Position numbers and translations under genes: made by a program. A stretch of DNA of 64,000 nucleotides from Kuschelorhynchus macadamiae (taxonomy: Eukaryota; Arthropoda; Insecta; Coleoptera; Curculionidae): the NCBI GenBank assembly GCA_030620095.1, contig JAUTXW010003824.1, positions 62,001 to 126,000 of the forward strand, in the 5' to 3' direction. Each line of letters starts with the position of its first letter. The first letter of the stretch is position 1. Under the pieces are notes generated by a model, which was given only the letters and a program-made list of their open reading frames with translations, was not told the origin of the DNA and searched no databases. Of the stretch, positions 23,751-48,671 are shown piece after piece.

Positions 23751-25440
23751 GAACCGGAGTATTTATAATGGCGATTAATCTCTTACCACAGATGAGATAC
23801 ACATCAATAGGCGAATTTGGTCTGCTTAGCGATGAAAACCCTCTCCACGTTGCTCAACAATACGGGACATGGTTTCAACATCAAAGCAATAGAGGCAACT
23901 CCTGCACCATATCCCACCTGTAAATATATGATATTAAGCTCTATGGTGGAAACCATAATCAATTAAAAAAGCTTATTGACGTGACATATATTTTCTTGAA
24001 AGACATCCATATGGAATTTGGAATGGGAAAATGTAAAGCCTTAAATATTTCATAAAAGGCAAATCATTAATGGTGATGTAGCCCTACCCAATGAGGAAAT
24101 AGTTCTAGCGATGATTCAAGAAGAGACCTACACATACCTAGGGTTTCAGCAAGCTAGACTGCTCCAGAATAAGCAAGGAGAGACCAAGCTTAAAGATTAG
24201 TACGTTTAAAGACTGCGAGCTCTTCTGAAGGCAACAATTAACACCTATGCTGCACCCGTGCTGACCTACAGTTCCGGAATCTTGAAATGGATTAACACGG
24301 AGTTAGAAGGACTACAACAATCCACTCGCTTAATGAGTACAAGTCACACCACCCAAGGTCATCAATTATCCAAATGACATTACTACGACGAGATGGTGGA
24401 AGATCCCTTGTTGACTTGACACCAATTCGCACTCACGACAGATGCAAAACTTGCGAGATTTCTTCTCTCCACCGCCTAGTGACGCTAAGTGACAAAACTC
24501 ATACTCTTCACTCAATCTCGCAAGTGACAACATCATCCTAAAGTCACTTTTAGACCCCGATAAACAATAACAGTGGGCTCAAATGGCACTGCACGGCCGA
24601 TATCACAATGACTTGGATCAGCCACACATAGGTAAGAAAGCATCCAACAGGTGGCTTAAGGATGGACAAATATTCCCAGAGACAGAGGGATTTGTGATGG
24701 CAATACAGGACCAAGTTATTAACACACGGAATTACATGATATTCTCATCAAAGACTGGTCCGTTAAAGTATCGAAAATGTAGCGAAAGATCACTATATAG
24801 CATATAACATCTGGCTGCACTTACCTAGCAAACAACACGGACTACCTCCAGGGACATAACCAGGTGTGTGACATCATACCAGAAGCTTGCCAATAAATAT
24901 GGGCTCCTGAACACCTTTGTGCCCTTTTACAAATACCAACCAAGTTCAGTGCTTGAAAATAATGCCTTCAAACTGAAATACGACCGGGCAATTATCACCG
25001 ACAGACGGGTGACGAATAATCAGTCTGATGTGGTACTGTTAAATAAGGAAACAAAGACAGCTTATTTGGTAGATGTCGCTGTACCCAACAATATCAACGG
25101 TTTGGATAAATATCAAGAAAAAAAGGCCAAATATGCGGAGCTGGCCATCGAGATACAGCAGATGTGGCGACTGAATAATTTTCATGTGATACCGATAATC
25201 GTATCATCAACTAGGCTAGTTCCAAAAACCCTAGAACCGAACCTGAAAATTATAGGACGGCATACTAACACTTTCGTCGACATCCAGAAGGTTCAGTACT
25301 TGCCACATAGTGAGAAAAATTCTTAGAGGACAACACATAGAATTGATAGAAACCAGCCCACTCCGGGATGGGCTTGGAACCCAACATTTGTTCAGGAATT
25401 GATTGTCAATTTTGATAATAATAATAATAATAACAACCCA
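23750..25440 (+). mobile_element. R4/Dong-like LINE, copy 1, 5'-truncated
   Basis: Starts inside the reverse transcriptase (LSTLLNNTGHGFNIK, then DIKLYGG of motif C with the preceding MD lost, then FGMGKCKALN). It continues with LKATINTYAAPVLTYS, ALHGRYHNDLDQPHIGKK and a long open stretch (24868-25326) with ITDRRVTNNQSDVVLLN and KTAYLVDVAVPNN. That is the restriction-like endonuclease domain found after the reverse transcriptase in R2/R4-type LINEs. The CCHC knuckle between is decayed. It ends in a short ATA repeat at 25415-25432. Confidence 0.75.
24868..25326 (+). pseudogene. Restriction-like endonuclease domain of LINE copy 1
   Basis: 152-residue open frame. The KYQPSSVLENNAFKLKYDRA segment precedes the endonuclease core: R-V-T, SDVVLLNKETK (D of the PD-D/E-x-K fold; the usual Pro is Ser), then AYLVDVAVPN, EKKAKYAELAIEI and VIPIIVSSTRLVP. 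The best-preserved part of this element. No upstream in-frame connection remains. Confidence 0.7.
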
Positions 25441-28285
25441 CGACAGATGACAAGCACCATACAGCGCACAGGATAAGTGAATCATTCGCCCAAAGCACTA
25501 TAGACACAGCTAAACCTCGGGCCGTCTCTCACACAAGCAATCAAAGTAGAAATGAAGTCACCTCTAAACAAATGGTCAGGCTACGATCCTACAACAAGAG
25601 ATCCTATTCCACGTGTAATCTTCAAACGGGACACACATAAAATCCTAAAGACCATCAACGAACACATAATTCCCGAGTACATAACGAATGCGAGCACAAT
25701 TGAGGACATTCATGCAGTGATCTATGCAGCAGCTATAACCACGATAACACAGAACAATCAGAAATTCCCGTCACGACACAGAAACACCAACAACATAAAA
25801 CCAAAATTCAAATGGCAGATAAGGATCGAAAACAAAATTAAAAAAGAATTGGGATATCTTACCCAATCTATGAACGGCAACAAGTCAAAAAGTATCACAC
25901 AAGGTGTAGAGAAAATTTAATCTGCATCTCCTGATCACACGCTTACAGAAATCGTTGACACTCTGAAACAAAAATTATCCGTGTATGCCGCAAGACTCCG
26001 AAGATATATAGAATCAAATGGTAGAAAGGACGCTAACAACCTGTTTCGAAGAAGCTAAAAACAGTTCTACCAAAAAATCATGAGCAATGAGAAGGCACGT
26101 AATAGAACCACCGACCACACAAGAGATCACAGAATACCGGAAAAGTATTTGGTCAGAACCGAAACTACACAATAATAACGCTTCATGGATTAAAGCGGAA
26201 GAAGACAGACACAAGTGCTTGGAGGAACAAGAGGACTTTGCAATGACAATTCAAGAAATTGCAGAAACAGTCAAATACACGCATAACTGGAGATGTCCTG
26301 GAATAGATAACATTCATAACTTCTGGTACAAACAGTTTACCTCCACACATGAAGCTCTCACTCGCCAAATTAATGAAACGGAAGAGCAAAAAGGGTGCAG
26401 GAAAAACAGCCGAGGATGCAAGGAGCAGCTAATTATAGACAGCGTCATCATGGAACAAATCAGAAAAAATTATAGAAACCTTCATACTGGTTACATAGAT
26501 TATAAAAAAGCCTTTGATTTGATACCCCACAGTTGGCTAACCAGAGTGCTAGAATTATATAAAGTCAATAAAAACATCAGGCAATTTCTTACACAAATCA
26601 TGAGTAGTAGAAAACTAAAATCAACCTGAGACCACAAAAAGAGCACATCGAAACAGAAGAAATCTACATCAGAGGAGGTATATTCCAGGGAGACTCACTC
26701 AGCGCTTTGTGGTTTTGCCTCTAACGTACACAAAATAAACCATCTCTTGTACATGGATGACATAAAATTATATGCAAGCACAAAGGCACAGCTAAAGGAA
26801 CTCCTTAAAATCACAGAAACGTTTACCCTGGGCATCAGCGTGGAATTTGGTATAAGTAAATGCAAGCTACTTCATATCAACAAGGGACAGTGGAAACACC
26901 ACCCTACGAGGGAAACAATCAACAATGAAACTATAGATAACATGCTCAAATAAGAAACATACAGATACCTAGGCTTCCATCAAAGCACCAAAATTAACCA
27001 CACTCATATAAAAAAAGACGGAATTTAAAACCAGACTCACAAAGCTACTAAAAACAAAACTGAATTCCAGAAATCTAACGAAAGCTAGATTAAATGGTCA
27101 CACACAGACATAGAAAACATTCACATTCTCATACGCTCTGAATTCACAAACACAGGAAGTTACATCCCAGCGCATGCAAGGAAAGACTCATCATAGAGAG
27201 AAAAGAAGCAGGGAGGGGAATTATAGATATACAATCGCTAAATAAAATACAAATTTACGAACTCAGAAAATTCTTCAACAACAACAAACAAACTAACCTC
27301 CACAAGGCAATACTGAAAGCAGACAAGAATTATACACCGCTCGACCTAGACGATTAGAAAAGATGAACACCTGGTCTGAAAAAACACTTCACGGAAGACA
27401 CAGATACCACATAAAGCAAGACCATATACATAAAAAGCTTTCATATACGTGGTTACAAGAAGGGCAGCTGTTCCTCGAAATAGAAGGTTTCCTGCTTACC
27501 ATCCAGGACAAAGTCATAGCAACCAGAAACTACCGAAAGCACATCATTAAGGACACAACTATTGAAGACGAGAGGTGTAGGAGATGTCACCAGCAGAGAA
27601 AAACGATCGAGATAACGAGTGGATGTAAAATAATGGCCGGAGCTGAATACACCGCGACACAACTCAGCAGCGAAGGTCGTCCACCAAGCATTAGCTACAA
27701 CATACAAACTAACGGAGAACACAGACCCTTACTACCATTATACACCAACATCAATACTTGAAAACGAAGACGACTAGAAGCTCTACTGGGACATTGACAT
27801 CCACACAGATAAAACAATCCCCGCAAACAGACCCGATATCACCTTTCAATCCAAAAAAGAGAAAATCACTTATTTAATTGACATCGCTGTCCCCAACGAC
27901 GAGAACATCCAAGCGCAATACAGTGAGAAGATCGCTAAATACACCGCCTTGGCAGTGGAAGTAAAAAGGCTGTGGAAACAGGAAGAGTCATCATTGTTCC
28001 TCTCGTCATATCAGTAACAGGTCTCACCCCAACAACGTTTACACCGCATTTGGCTCAATTAGGACTTAATACAGACATTCACAGGAACATCCAAAAATCG
28101 GTCATTTTGAAAACATTTAGCATCGTTAGATCATTTCTAAACACACAATAGGTGTTTTTTTTCCATTTCCTTTTTTTATTTTTATTTTTTGTACCGAATT
28201 GGTATAATCCCGTCAGTATAAAATACAACCACAGGAATACTGTGAGACAACAAGTTATAATAATAATAATAATTATAATAATATA
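25441..28285 (+). mobile_element. R4/Dong-like LINE, copy 2, nearly full ORF in pieces
   Basis: Directly follows the tail of copy 1. The pieces in order are: an N-terminal region (25552-25920, TINEHIIPEYITNASTIEDIH), ASWIKAEEDR, WRCPGIDNIHNFWYK, YIDYKKAFDLIPHSWL (motif A), GGIFQGDSLSALWF (motif B), LLYMDDIKLYAS (motif C), LHGRHRYHIKQDHIHKK, CRRCHQQRKTIEITSGC (CCHC knuckle) and RPDITFQSKKEKITYLIDIA (endonuclease with intact PD). It ends in an AATAAT/ATA-rich tail at 28258-28285. Stops and frameshifts are frequent. Confidence 0.8.
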
Positions 28286-28660
28286 ATTATAATTTTTATC
28301 GACAAAGTTAAAAAAGAAACTCTGGATTGATGTAGGAGTTCCTAACAGCCATAATATCCAAAGATGCGGTGCTGAAAAAGACGCAAATACCAAAGTGTCT
28401 TAGAGGAGGTACAAGAGATGTTGCATCAAGACAATGTGAGGGTGGTACCATTTATAATATTTGTAAATGGAGTAATGTCTAAAGAATCCTCGAGGAACAT
28501 ATTCTTACTTGGCATTTCACACGAAGGGATATTTATATAATACTTAAGCTAATTTGGACAAACACGGGATAATAATATACATTTATTGTTCAGTTGATAA
28601 ATAATAAACCTTTCAAAAGCAGCCATCCGGAAAAATCCGGGCACTGATAAGGCCTAAATC
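28286..28660 (+). pseudogene. Third RLE-type LINE fragment (C-terminus)
   Basis: Right after the tail of copy 2 the sequence reads WIDVGVPNSHNIQRCG, then a VLEEVQEML segment, VRVVPFIIFVNGVMSKE and FLLGIS: the end of another restriction-like endonuclease domain, diverged from copies 1 and 2. The 3' part to 28660 is non-coding. Positions 28661-29540 hold nothing recognisable. Confidence 0.65.
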
Positions 28661-29540
28661 AAGTCGCTGAATAAATTTTAAATTTAGATGACATTTTCGT
28701 ATTACTTAAGTTAGGTTTAGTGCTTAAGATGTATAATGTATGCACTTTTACTGCGATTTTAATTTTATTAACAACTGGGAAATTATTTATTTATTAACAT
28801 GTTAGGAAAATCCTTTTAAAATTTGAGTTAGTAATATTTATTTTGTCTGTTAATTTTCATATAATTTTTTCTTTAAAATACGTTTTACAGTGAGACAGAA
28901 AGAGTTGGTGCTTATCAGAAAAGACACAGCATTTACGGTTTTAGAAGTGTATGTAAAAGATCTTTTATAGATTTCTTTACGGTGTCGCGGATTTGTAACT
29001 ACATGATTACATCTTAAATTTCAATGGACGTCAGAGTGAAATTGAAGATTTTGTCAGTATAGTCATCGGATTTTTTATGCAAATATTTAAAAAAAGAACA
29101 TTGTGGTATGTAAAACCAGTCACCCAGCATGTTTTAGTTTGTGGGATACATGATTTCTTCCAGGTATTCCATAAACTAGGCGTGAACAACAATTTTAAGC
29201 TTTCTGGAAGTGCCTTAGGTTAACACCATCCAAGCACGGTCCTTAGATGCCATCACAATTGTTGAAAGGGAATAAAATAGGTGCAGATTTATAGTCTATC
29301 AAAGTCTAAATATTTAAAATTTTGAATTTCATTATCCCTAAAACGAAATATGTTATAATATATAGGACGTTCTAGAAAAAAAATGAAGTACCCTTACCGC
29401 GTTTTTAGGATATCCTGAGTAATTATACACTAAATGTTTTCTCTATAAATTTATTGTTAAATAATTCAATATTTAGCATATTTTTTAATTTTAAAAGTAT
29501 GTATTGTTTAAAATAAAACAAAAAAATTACAATTTTTTCT

Positions 29541-29730
29541 CTATCGGCCTCTGAGTATCCACTTTCGATGGCTTCATGAACAGTTGAATAGTGGTGTGGA
29601 TGAGTAGCCTCACAAAAAGACTAGCAAAGGTCGCCCTAATTTTTCTGGAAATTTTTCTCGCATAGACTGTCCTTTTACAGATTCATATGTGTATGTGTCT
29701 AAGAAATTAGGATTTGTATACCATGTTGAT
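29541..29730 (-). pseudogene. Decayed extra copy of the amine oxidase last exon
   Basis: Preceded by the acceptor 'tttttttgtag' (29731 up), it reads STWYTNPNFL, TYTYESVKG, FPEKLGRPLL. A deletion then removes the segment that includes the start of the FAGEAT FAD motif and brings in a TGA stop. After the break come EATHPHHYSTVH and EAIESGY. It matches 31326-31572 closely, including the polypyrimidine tract. No copies of exons 1-4 were found between it and the intact gene. A remnant of a tandem gene duplication. Confidence 0.85.
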
Positions 29731-29880
29731 CTACAAAAAAAAGTAATAAATAACTTGTAGCACATAAAAAATAGCTAGCGCACTTTCTGTGCTTATAGTT
29801 ATATGCAAAGATCTATCTCATTACATTTTGTGTTCTATAAAAAAGGATAATGTATATATACAATATAAGGATAATACATA

Positions 29881-30050
29881 CAGGATGGTCCAGTGCGTTC
29901 AAGTCCAATAGCTCAGTTATTACGAAAAAAAAATATACGAAAGTTGTAGGGACTGCTGAGAGCTACAATCTAAAATTATCTTAGATTATACAGGGTTGAG
30001 GATAAGTTTGAGTCAAACCAAACTTACATTTTTTTAAATGGAACACCCTG
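29881..30050. mobile_element. Short CAGG...CCCTG module (MITE-like), TA-flanked
   Basis: Begins CAGGATGGTCC after TA and ends GGAACACCCTG before TA, 170 bases. Further single CAGGGT ends occur at 30287 and 30411. These ends resemble those of the DDE transposons at 40140 and 48672. The rest of 30051-31325 is AT-rich with no gene recognised. Confidence 0.6.
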
Positions 30051-31325
30051 TATATTGTTTTATTTTCAGGTTCTTCCCTTTTTGGCTATTCATCCAATAT
30101 AGGGTTTGTGGGGTCTATACAAAGTCATTCAAGAACTATGGACACTTCGAAAATATCAGAGGTACATTTGACGCTTTGTAGTTTTTTTAATGCGTTAGCA
30201 GAAATCATTTTAGCAAGATAAAAACTTCCAAATGTGGTTTTCTTTTAACTGGGGTATTTTTCTTTAGTATTCTTTAATGACGTTATACAGGGTAAATAAA
30301 AATCCTGGATGCAAATTTTCTCGATTAATTTAAATGGAACGTCGGCTAGTTTTTTTTATTTGCTTGAAATCGTATTGTTTTAAGATATGAGGTTTTAATT
30401 TTTTAAGATACAGGGTGTTTTTGCAAACTTTTTCTAAATCTTCACTTTTACATGTATATGCTTTATTTTAGTAGTGTTTAGTGAGAATGCAATGATGTGA
30501 AAAATATTTTTAGATTGAACTGGAAAATTGAAATTTATAATAGTTTTTCAAAAACAAAATGATCTACACATTTTTAAAAAATTTAATATTGCTATATTTA
30601 TGCCTTGCGTAATATTAATTTTTTCTGAAATTTTCTAAAATACAGTTCACTGATACTGTGCTTCGCCAGAGATTATAATTCACATGATTATCGCCATTTT
30701 GCTATGTTTTTTACGAAGCTGGGAGGCTGGTAAAAAGTTTAGCGCACGAATCTGAAGCTATGAAAAGAATACAAGTATCTATGGAAACTGTGCATTACTG
30801 ATTGGTAATTGGTTGAAACTCTGCGTGTCCATAGAAACGGCTTGCTCTTGACAAACCTCCCCCTTTCGTCGCGGCTTCAGATACATGCATTGTATTATAT
30901 AATGTTTCTTAATTGAATGATACGTATACACACAGTTACAAGTATATAAAAATATTTCCTAAAAGTAACATTTAATTTCTTTTTCATTCTGGGGGTTAAA
31001 ATTCCCCGCAGTTGGCACCACTGGGCTGGTACCGTTCAATACAAATAATAAAACGTCAAAATTAAGTAAAAGGTAACGCGATGCGGAGAAATCTCGCGAT
31101 TTGAGCGGTTCAAGGCTAGTTTGATTGCCATACTATGCATCATAAGGCACCACTGTGCGTTATTATAATACAAAATTGTGCGTAACAAAGGTTTCACTTA
31201 TTGTGTAAACTGTACGTAAGAGAATGTTTACTAATACAGGAATAGAAAAAATAAACACTATCGTTTTATGCTTGTAGACTTTTTTCCAAATCACAATAGT
31301 CCATAGTATTGTTTAAAACTTAGTT

Positions 31326-44130
<12,805 letters not shown>

Positions 44131-45340
44131 TTTAAATAACGATGTTTGGATATTAAATATATATGAACATCTGTACGTATCGCCCTACAAATGCTATCAT
44201 TATTTTTGCCAGCGAGTGTCAGATGATATAATAACATTCACTGATTAATCGAGAAAAAACCCGCATTTGCAGATTAACTAGGCCAATATACAGGGTGATC
44301 GAAAAGAGAGTAGAAATGCTTTATATATTGTTATAAGAGAAAGAAGAAAAAAAAATATAAAAGTTATTGGGATTTTTATGACGAATTCAAATTTTCGAAA
44401 TAAAAAACAATTGAACGTAAAATAAAAACGATACATCATTGAACCATCCAAATTTTTCTAATTTTAAATGTAATGTCCTATATTTTACTATAATACTGGA
44501 ATCTAGGAAAAACTGAACATATTTTATAAAACAAGTTCTATGTAAAAATATAACCGTTTTCGAGATATTTATGATTAAATATTCAATTTTTCTTAACATC
44601 AACCACGCTTCATGAAAAATCTATACCTGATAGATACATGTGAAGCCCATGTCCCTTTTTTATAAATCCTCAAAAAAAAATAAAAAATATATATGATATA
44701 TATAAAGATAATAATATCGCGCAAATTAACATTTGGAAAAATATTTCAGGCCCTGAAATATTAAGATTTATCGGAATGTTAACATGTAGGTATTATATTT
44801 TCATTTATTCATTGACTAATATCCGTTTATCAATCTTTGGAGATATTACAAGATAGGAACATAGGTTTCATTTGCTTCTATTATAGATTTTTCATAATGC
44901 GTGTTTGAATTTGAGAAAAATTAGATATTTAACCCTAAATATCTCAAAAAAACACTTAATTTTTACATAAAATGTATTATATAAAATTCGCCTAGTTTCT
45001 AACGATGACAGGAGCGCAGGGGAAAATTGGAAAAATCGGAGTTCCCAGTCGGACCTAGAATTTTCCGGGAAAAACGAATATTAATTTTTTTCCTGTCAAA
45101 ATTTGACACATGCCATTTTGACAAGTCCTCAACGGAGCGAGATAGAAAAAATCGGATCGTGGATTCGGGTCCAGAGGTTGGTTAATACTCCCAGAAATTC
45201 CTTTTTGTTTTCTTTTTAACAACTTTTTTCATTTGGATGCTTTTAACATCGTGCCACGTGCTTGTATCGGTTTTCGATTTTCCGTAACTGTGCAGCATGT
45301 TTTTCAATCCTTTTTGCAATTATCTGGAAAACTATTAATT
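44131..45340. other. Region upstream of the amine oxidase gene
   Basis: Would hold the promoter. I see no clear TATA box or initiator that I can defend. A single TA-CAGGGTGATC repeat end lies at 44291. Otherwise AT-rich non-coding sequence. Confidence 0.35.
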
Positions 45341-45765
45341 TTCCATATTTTTTTGTAATAACTTTAAAGTTAAATCTCTCGACAAAACGAAACTTTTTTT
45401 ATTTGACACTTTTTTCTATATCTTTAAAAATTATGGTTTGGGCGTGGCCGACTGAGTTAAAGTCAGCTTTAAGTTAGGTTAGGATAGCTTTTCGAACTTT
45501 TTTATAATAACCAAAGTTAAGTAACTCGAAGATGCGAACCTTTTTTATTTGAAACTTTTATGTATGTATTTTTAAATTATGGTTTGGGCGTGGCCAGCTA
45601 AGTTAAGTCTAGCTTTCGGTTAGATTAGGATAGGTTTTCGAACTTTTTTTATAATAACCAAAGTTAAATAACTCGAAGAAATGAAACTTTTTTATTAAAA
45701 ACTTGTTTCTGTATCTTTAAAAATTATGATTTGGGCGAGGCCGGCTAAGCCAAGGTTAGCAAAGG
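45340..45765. repeat. Tandem repeat, about 147-bp unit, three copies
   Basis: The landmark 'ttatggtttgggcgtggcc' recurs at 45431 and 45577 and, as 'ttatgatttgggcgaggcc', at 45724: spacings of 146 and 147 bases. Each unit also holds 'aacttttttataataaccaaagttaa' (shortened here to its core 'ataataaccaaagttaa') and 'gaaacttttttatt'. The copies differ by point changes, so the array is not very recent. Confidence 0.85.
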
Positions 45766-45889
45766 ATTGGGCACGGCTACAATACTGATGAAGATTAAAA
45801 ATTTAATACGAAACTTAAATATGAGAATATTAAACGTGTAGCCGATATCCTCAAAAAAAACGGAGGAGTTGTGGAACGCCTGCTTGTTC

Positions 45890-46140
45890 TTTCATGATGA
45901 AGGTGTAAAATAGGGTGACACGATTACTCTGGCGTTAGAGGACGTTTTTAAACAGTTTATGAATTTAGCAAAAACTACAAACCTAACTCAAGATATAATG
46001 CCAATTCGAATCAAAGGAAAAACAATCGGAAGCGTTAACGAATTCGTATACCTAGGACATCTAATAATACTTGTAAAAGAAAGTTAACAAACCGAAATAA
46101 ACCGCAGGATTCGAACGACTTGGGCTGGCATTGGAAACTA
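45890..46140 (+). pseudogene. RTE-like LINE reverse transcriptase, left part
   Basis: Reads a GDTITLALEDVFKQFMNLAK segment (after motif B; the ADD motif region is deleted), NEFVYLGHLI and TEINRRIRTTWAGIGKL, as in RTE/BovB-type LINEs. It breaks at about 46140 and resumes at about 47225. Confidence 0.7.
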
Positions 46141-47220
46141 AAAAAATGTAATAGTAGTAGTAGTAGTTAGGGGGAGGTCTAGAGGCCTGACTGGTAGGCC
46201 TATAAGGCCCGTTCAGTCTACTCCAGCTCCTCCCTCAACCACCAACCGCAACCAGGTGTACATCCTTGCATCTGCCTGTCCTTTCTATGTAAGTCTGTAT
46301 ATCCTTCCATGCAAGATCCTTAACTTCGTCCTTATGCAAGACCGTAGTGCCGAAAATATCTCGTCGCAGTCTCGCTCGCGCTTCACATCTGCACAGGAAC
46401 TGAAGCGGAGTTTCCTCCTCTTCCTGACACTCCATGCAGATGGAATCTTCCTCAATGCCTAACATAAAGAGGTGTCTCCTCAATCGACAGTGCCCTGTTA
46501 CTATTCCTACGATGGAATTTAAAGCTTTCCTGTCTCGGGCTAGTAACCAGTCTGTTCGGCCCTTATCGGGCTTCACAATAAAGTCTTTAGCTTGCCTCCC
46601 GACCCCGGACTGGCCCCATTCACGTTGAAGTTCATGTTGTGCCCATTCGTCGAGTGCTCTCCTTATCTGCTGCCTAGTGATGCCTAAAGTTGGTTCTGGT
46701 CCTACATACGGGCTGGTGGCGCCGAATCTAGCAAACTGCCCTCTCGTTGCCCTCAATCCCACAGTGTCCTGGCATCCAAACCAACTTCACTCTTTTACGT
46801 CGCGCCAACTGCTCTAGCCTGTCACCACATTCCTGAACCAAAACTGATCCCGCCGTGGGTGAGTCGAGCGCCTTAAGTGCTGCTTGACTGTCTAAGCAAA
46901 TGACAATCTCTCCCTCTGCCCCCTCTATGACTTCCTTCATCGTTATTGCCATTAGAATGGCATATACCTCAGCCTGAAACACCGTTGAAAACTTCCCCAA
47001 AGTGAAGCTGGACCCGGTTTGTGTAGCCTCAATACAAACTCCAGCACCAGAGGATTGCAACTGTGTCATACGTGAACCATCCGTATAGCAAACAATTGCC
47101 TCTCTGGAGAACTTCAGCCTGTTTCTCTCTCAGTCCTCTCTTTCGGAGATTGAGATACTATAACCCTTTTGCCATCTTAGTCTGCCTGAGGGTCGTGCTA
47201 CTCGTTAATAAGTAGCCCTA
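46141..47220 (-). mobile_element. R1/Jockey-like LINE 3' end with RNase H, inserted in the RTE
   Basis: On the minus strand: CYTDGSRMTQLQSSGAGVC, FQAEVYAIL, VICLDSQAALKAL and VWMPGHCGIEGNE are the four RNase H blocks (Asp, Glu, Asp, His). A one-base shift near 46740 follows. Then an open frame to 46235 continues with RTDWLLARDRKALNSIVGIV, GHCRLRRHLF and CMECQEEEETPLQFLCRC, the usual C-terminal zinc-binding end (C-x2-C...H/C-C). The 3' tail is an ACT repeat (46151-46168 on the plus strand as tag). Confidence 0.8.
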
Positions 47221-47400
47221 ATATTTCCATCAGTCTGAAAACTGAGATCGTCAACATCTGCATCCTCCCAGTTTTAACATATGTGTTAGAAACTATTACA
47301 CTGACGATCAAAGCCGCTTATAAACTCTGAACGACAGAGAGTTATTGATAAGACTTATAGCTAGAGAGCTAGTGACAAAAAACTGCAAGAGTTTTGTGAT
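47221..47400 (+). pseudogene. RTE-like LINE reverse transcriptase, right part
   Basis: Reads LKTEIVNICILPVLTYVLET, ITLTIKAAYKL and degenerate remains. This is what follows the RRIR...GKL segment in RTE elements, so the minus-strand LINE at 46141-47220 interrupts it. Positions 47401-48150 hold nothing recognisable. Confidence 0.65.
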
Positions 47401-48149
47401 TGTTCATATTTTAATATGATGTGGTATCAAGACCAAGACCAAAACTCCGCTAAAGTGTGCTTTCTACCAGACGTAACATAAAATGTGTATATAACCATAG
47501 ATTAAGGAGAATTAAAAATTGCTTAAAAGTATGGGTTCCGTAACAAAAATCGGTATATTTTATGAGCTATATGCTACAATTTTTTTGGACAACCTGTATA
47601 TTCCAAAAATATTTAATCAATAATTTGTATTGAACAGATACAGTGTGATCTTGCATTGAAAATTACGGAAAATTATTTTGTTAGAATCGATCCGGTTTTA
47701 TTAATTTTGATTACATTTGGTTCAGTTTCCCGATTTTTAAAATTTTTTAATGATTTTTTACCTTTTTGGCTGTTCCTTGTTCCGGCTTCGCCTTTCTTTC
47801 TCTTTTCTTGGGCGCTGATTGGTTGTTGGCACGTTTAACTGGTTTTAAGACTAGTCATACCAGGATTGACATGCCAACGATAGGGAATTTTCCGTATTTA
47901 TACTGAAATGAGATTGATTCTAAGATACAGTCCGGAAATTATTATTATCCGATCCGGAAATTATTGAATTTTCATGCATGTGTACTTAAATGTCAATTTT
48001 TTTGCAGGGCTAGTTACTTCAGAATATTCGTACTATATATGCAATAGAATTTTTTAAATAGAAACGAACTTCAAAAAATTGCAAAGATTTCCAAAGATCA
48101 CTGCTTGTTGTTAAAGAAGGATAGATTATTGCACAAGAACAACATAGAT

Positions 48150-48671
48150 AGACGTAAGTCTGCAATTTGTTGACGTGGCTAGGAATCTTGGGGTCTGGAT
48201 GGATACCGAACTGCGGTTTAACAAGCACGTTTCTGAATGCGTTAAAAAAGCTCTTTATGAGCTAAAAATTTTGTAATTCACGACAAGTCTTAAATAGAAA
48301 ACTTCGCCCTATGTTATGTGACTCTTTGGTTTTGTCTTCTTTCAACCATGGCAATACTGTGTATGATACTTGCTTGACCGCTATTGACTCTAAAAGAGTT
48401 CAAAGAATACAACATTACTCTTTCAGGTTTGCGTATGGGATCAGTAGGAGCTAATCAGTTCGACACAAAATTAGAGAGAGTGCATGGTTAATAATGTCTG
48501 CTCGGAGAAAACTATTATTGTAAACAAGACTTCCCCGTATTTGTTTAATAAAGTACAATTTCGCACGGACGTTCACAACCTTAATTTGAGATTTAAAGGT
48601 GCAATAACTCCGCCTGCTCATAAAACCAGCTTCTTTGAAAGATCTTTTTCATATTCGATATCTGCACTGTA
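48150..48671 (+). pseudogene. LINE C-terminal region, left half of an interrupted frame
   Basis: Reads DVARNLGVWMDTELRFNKHV, then (decayed) VLSSFNHGNTVYDTC, SKRVQRIQHYSFRFAYGIS and, closest to the break, TSFFERSFSYSISALY. The order is that of CR1/Jockey-like reverse transcriptase C-termini. Interrupted at the TA of the Tyr codon by the element at 48672-51091. Confidence 0.75.
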
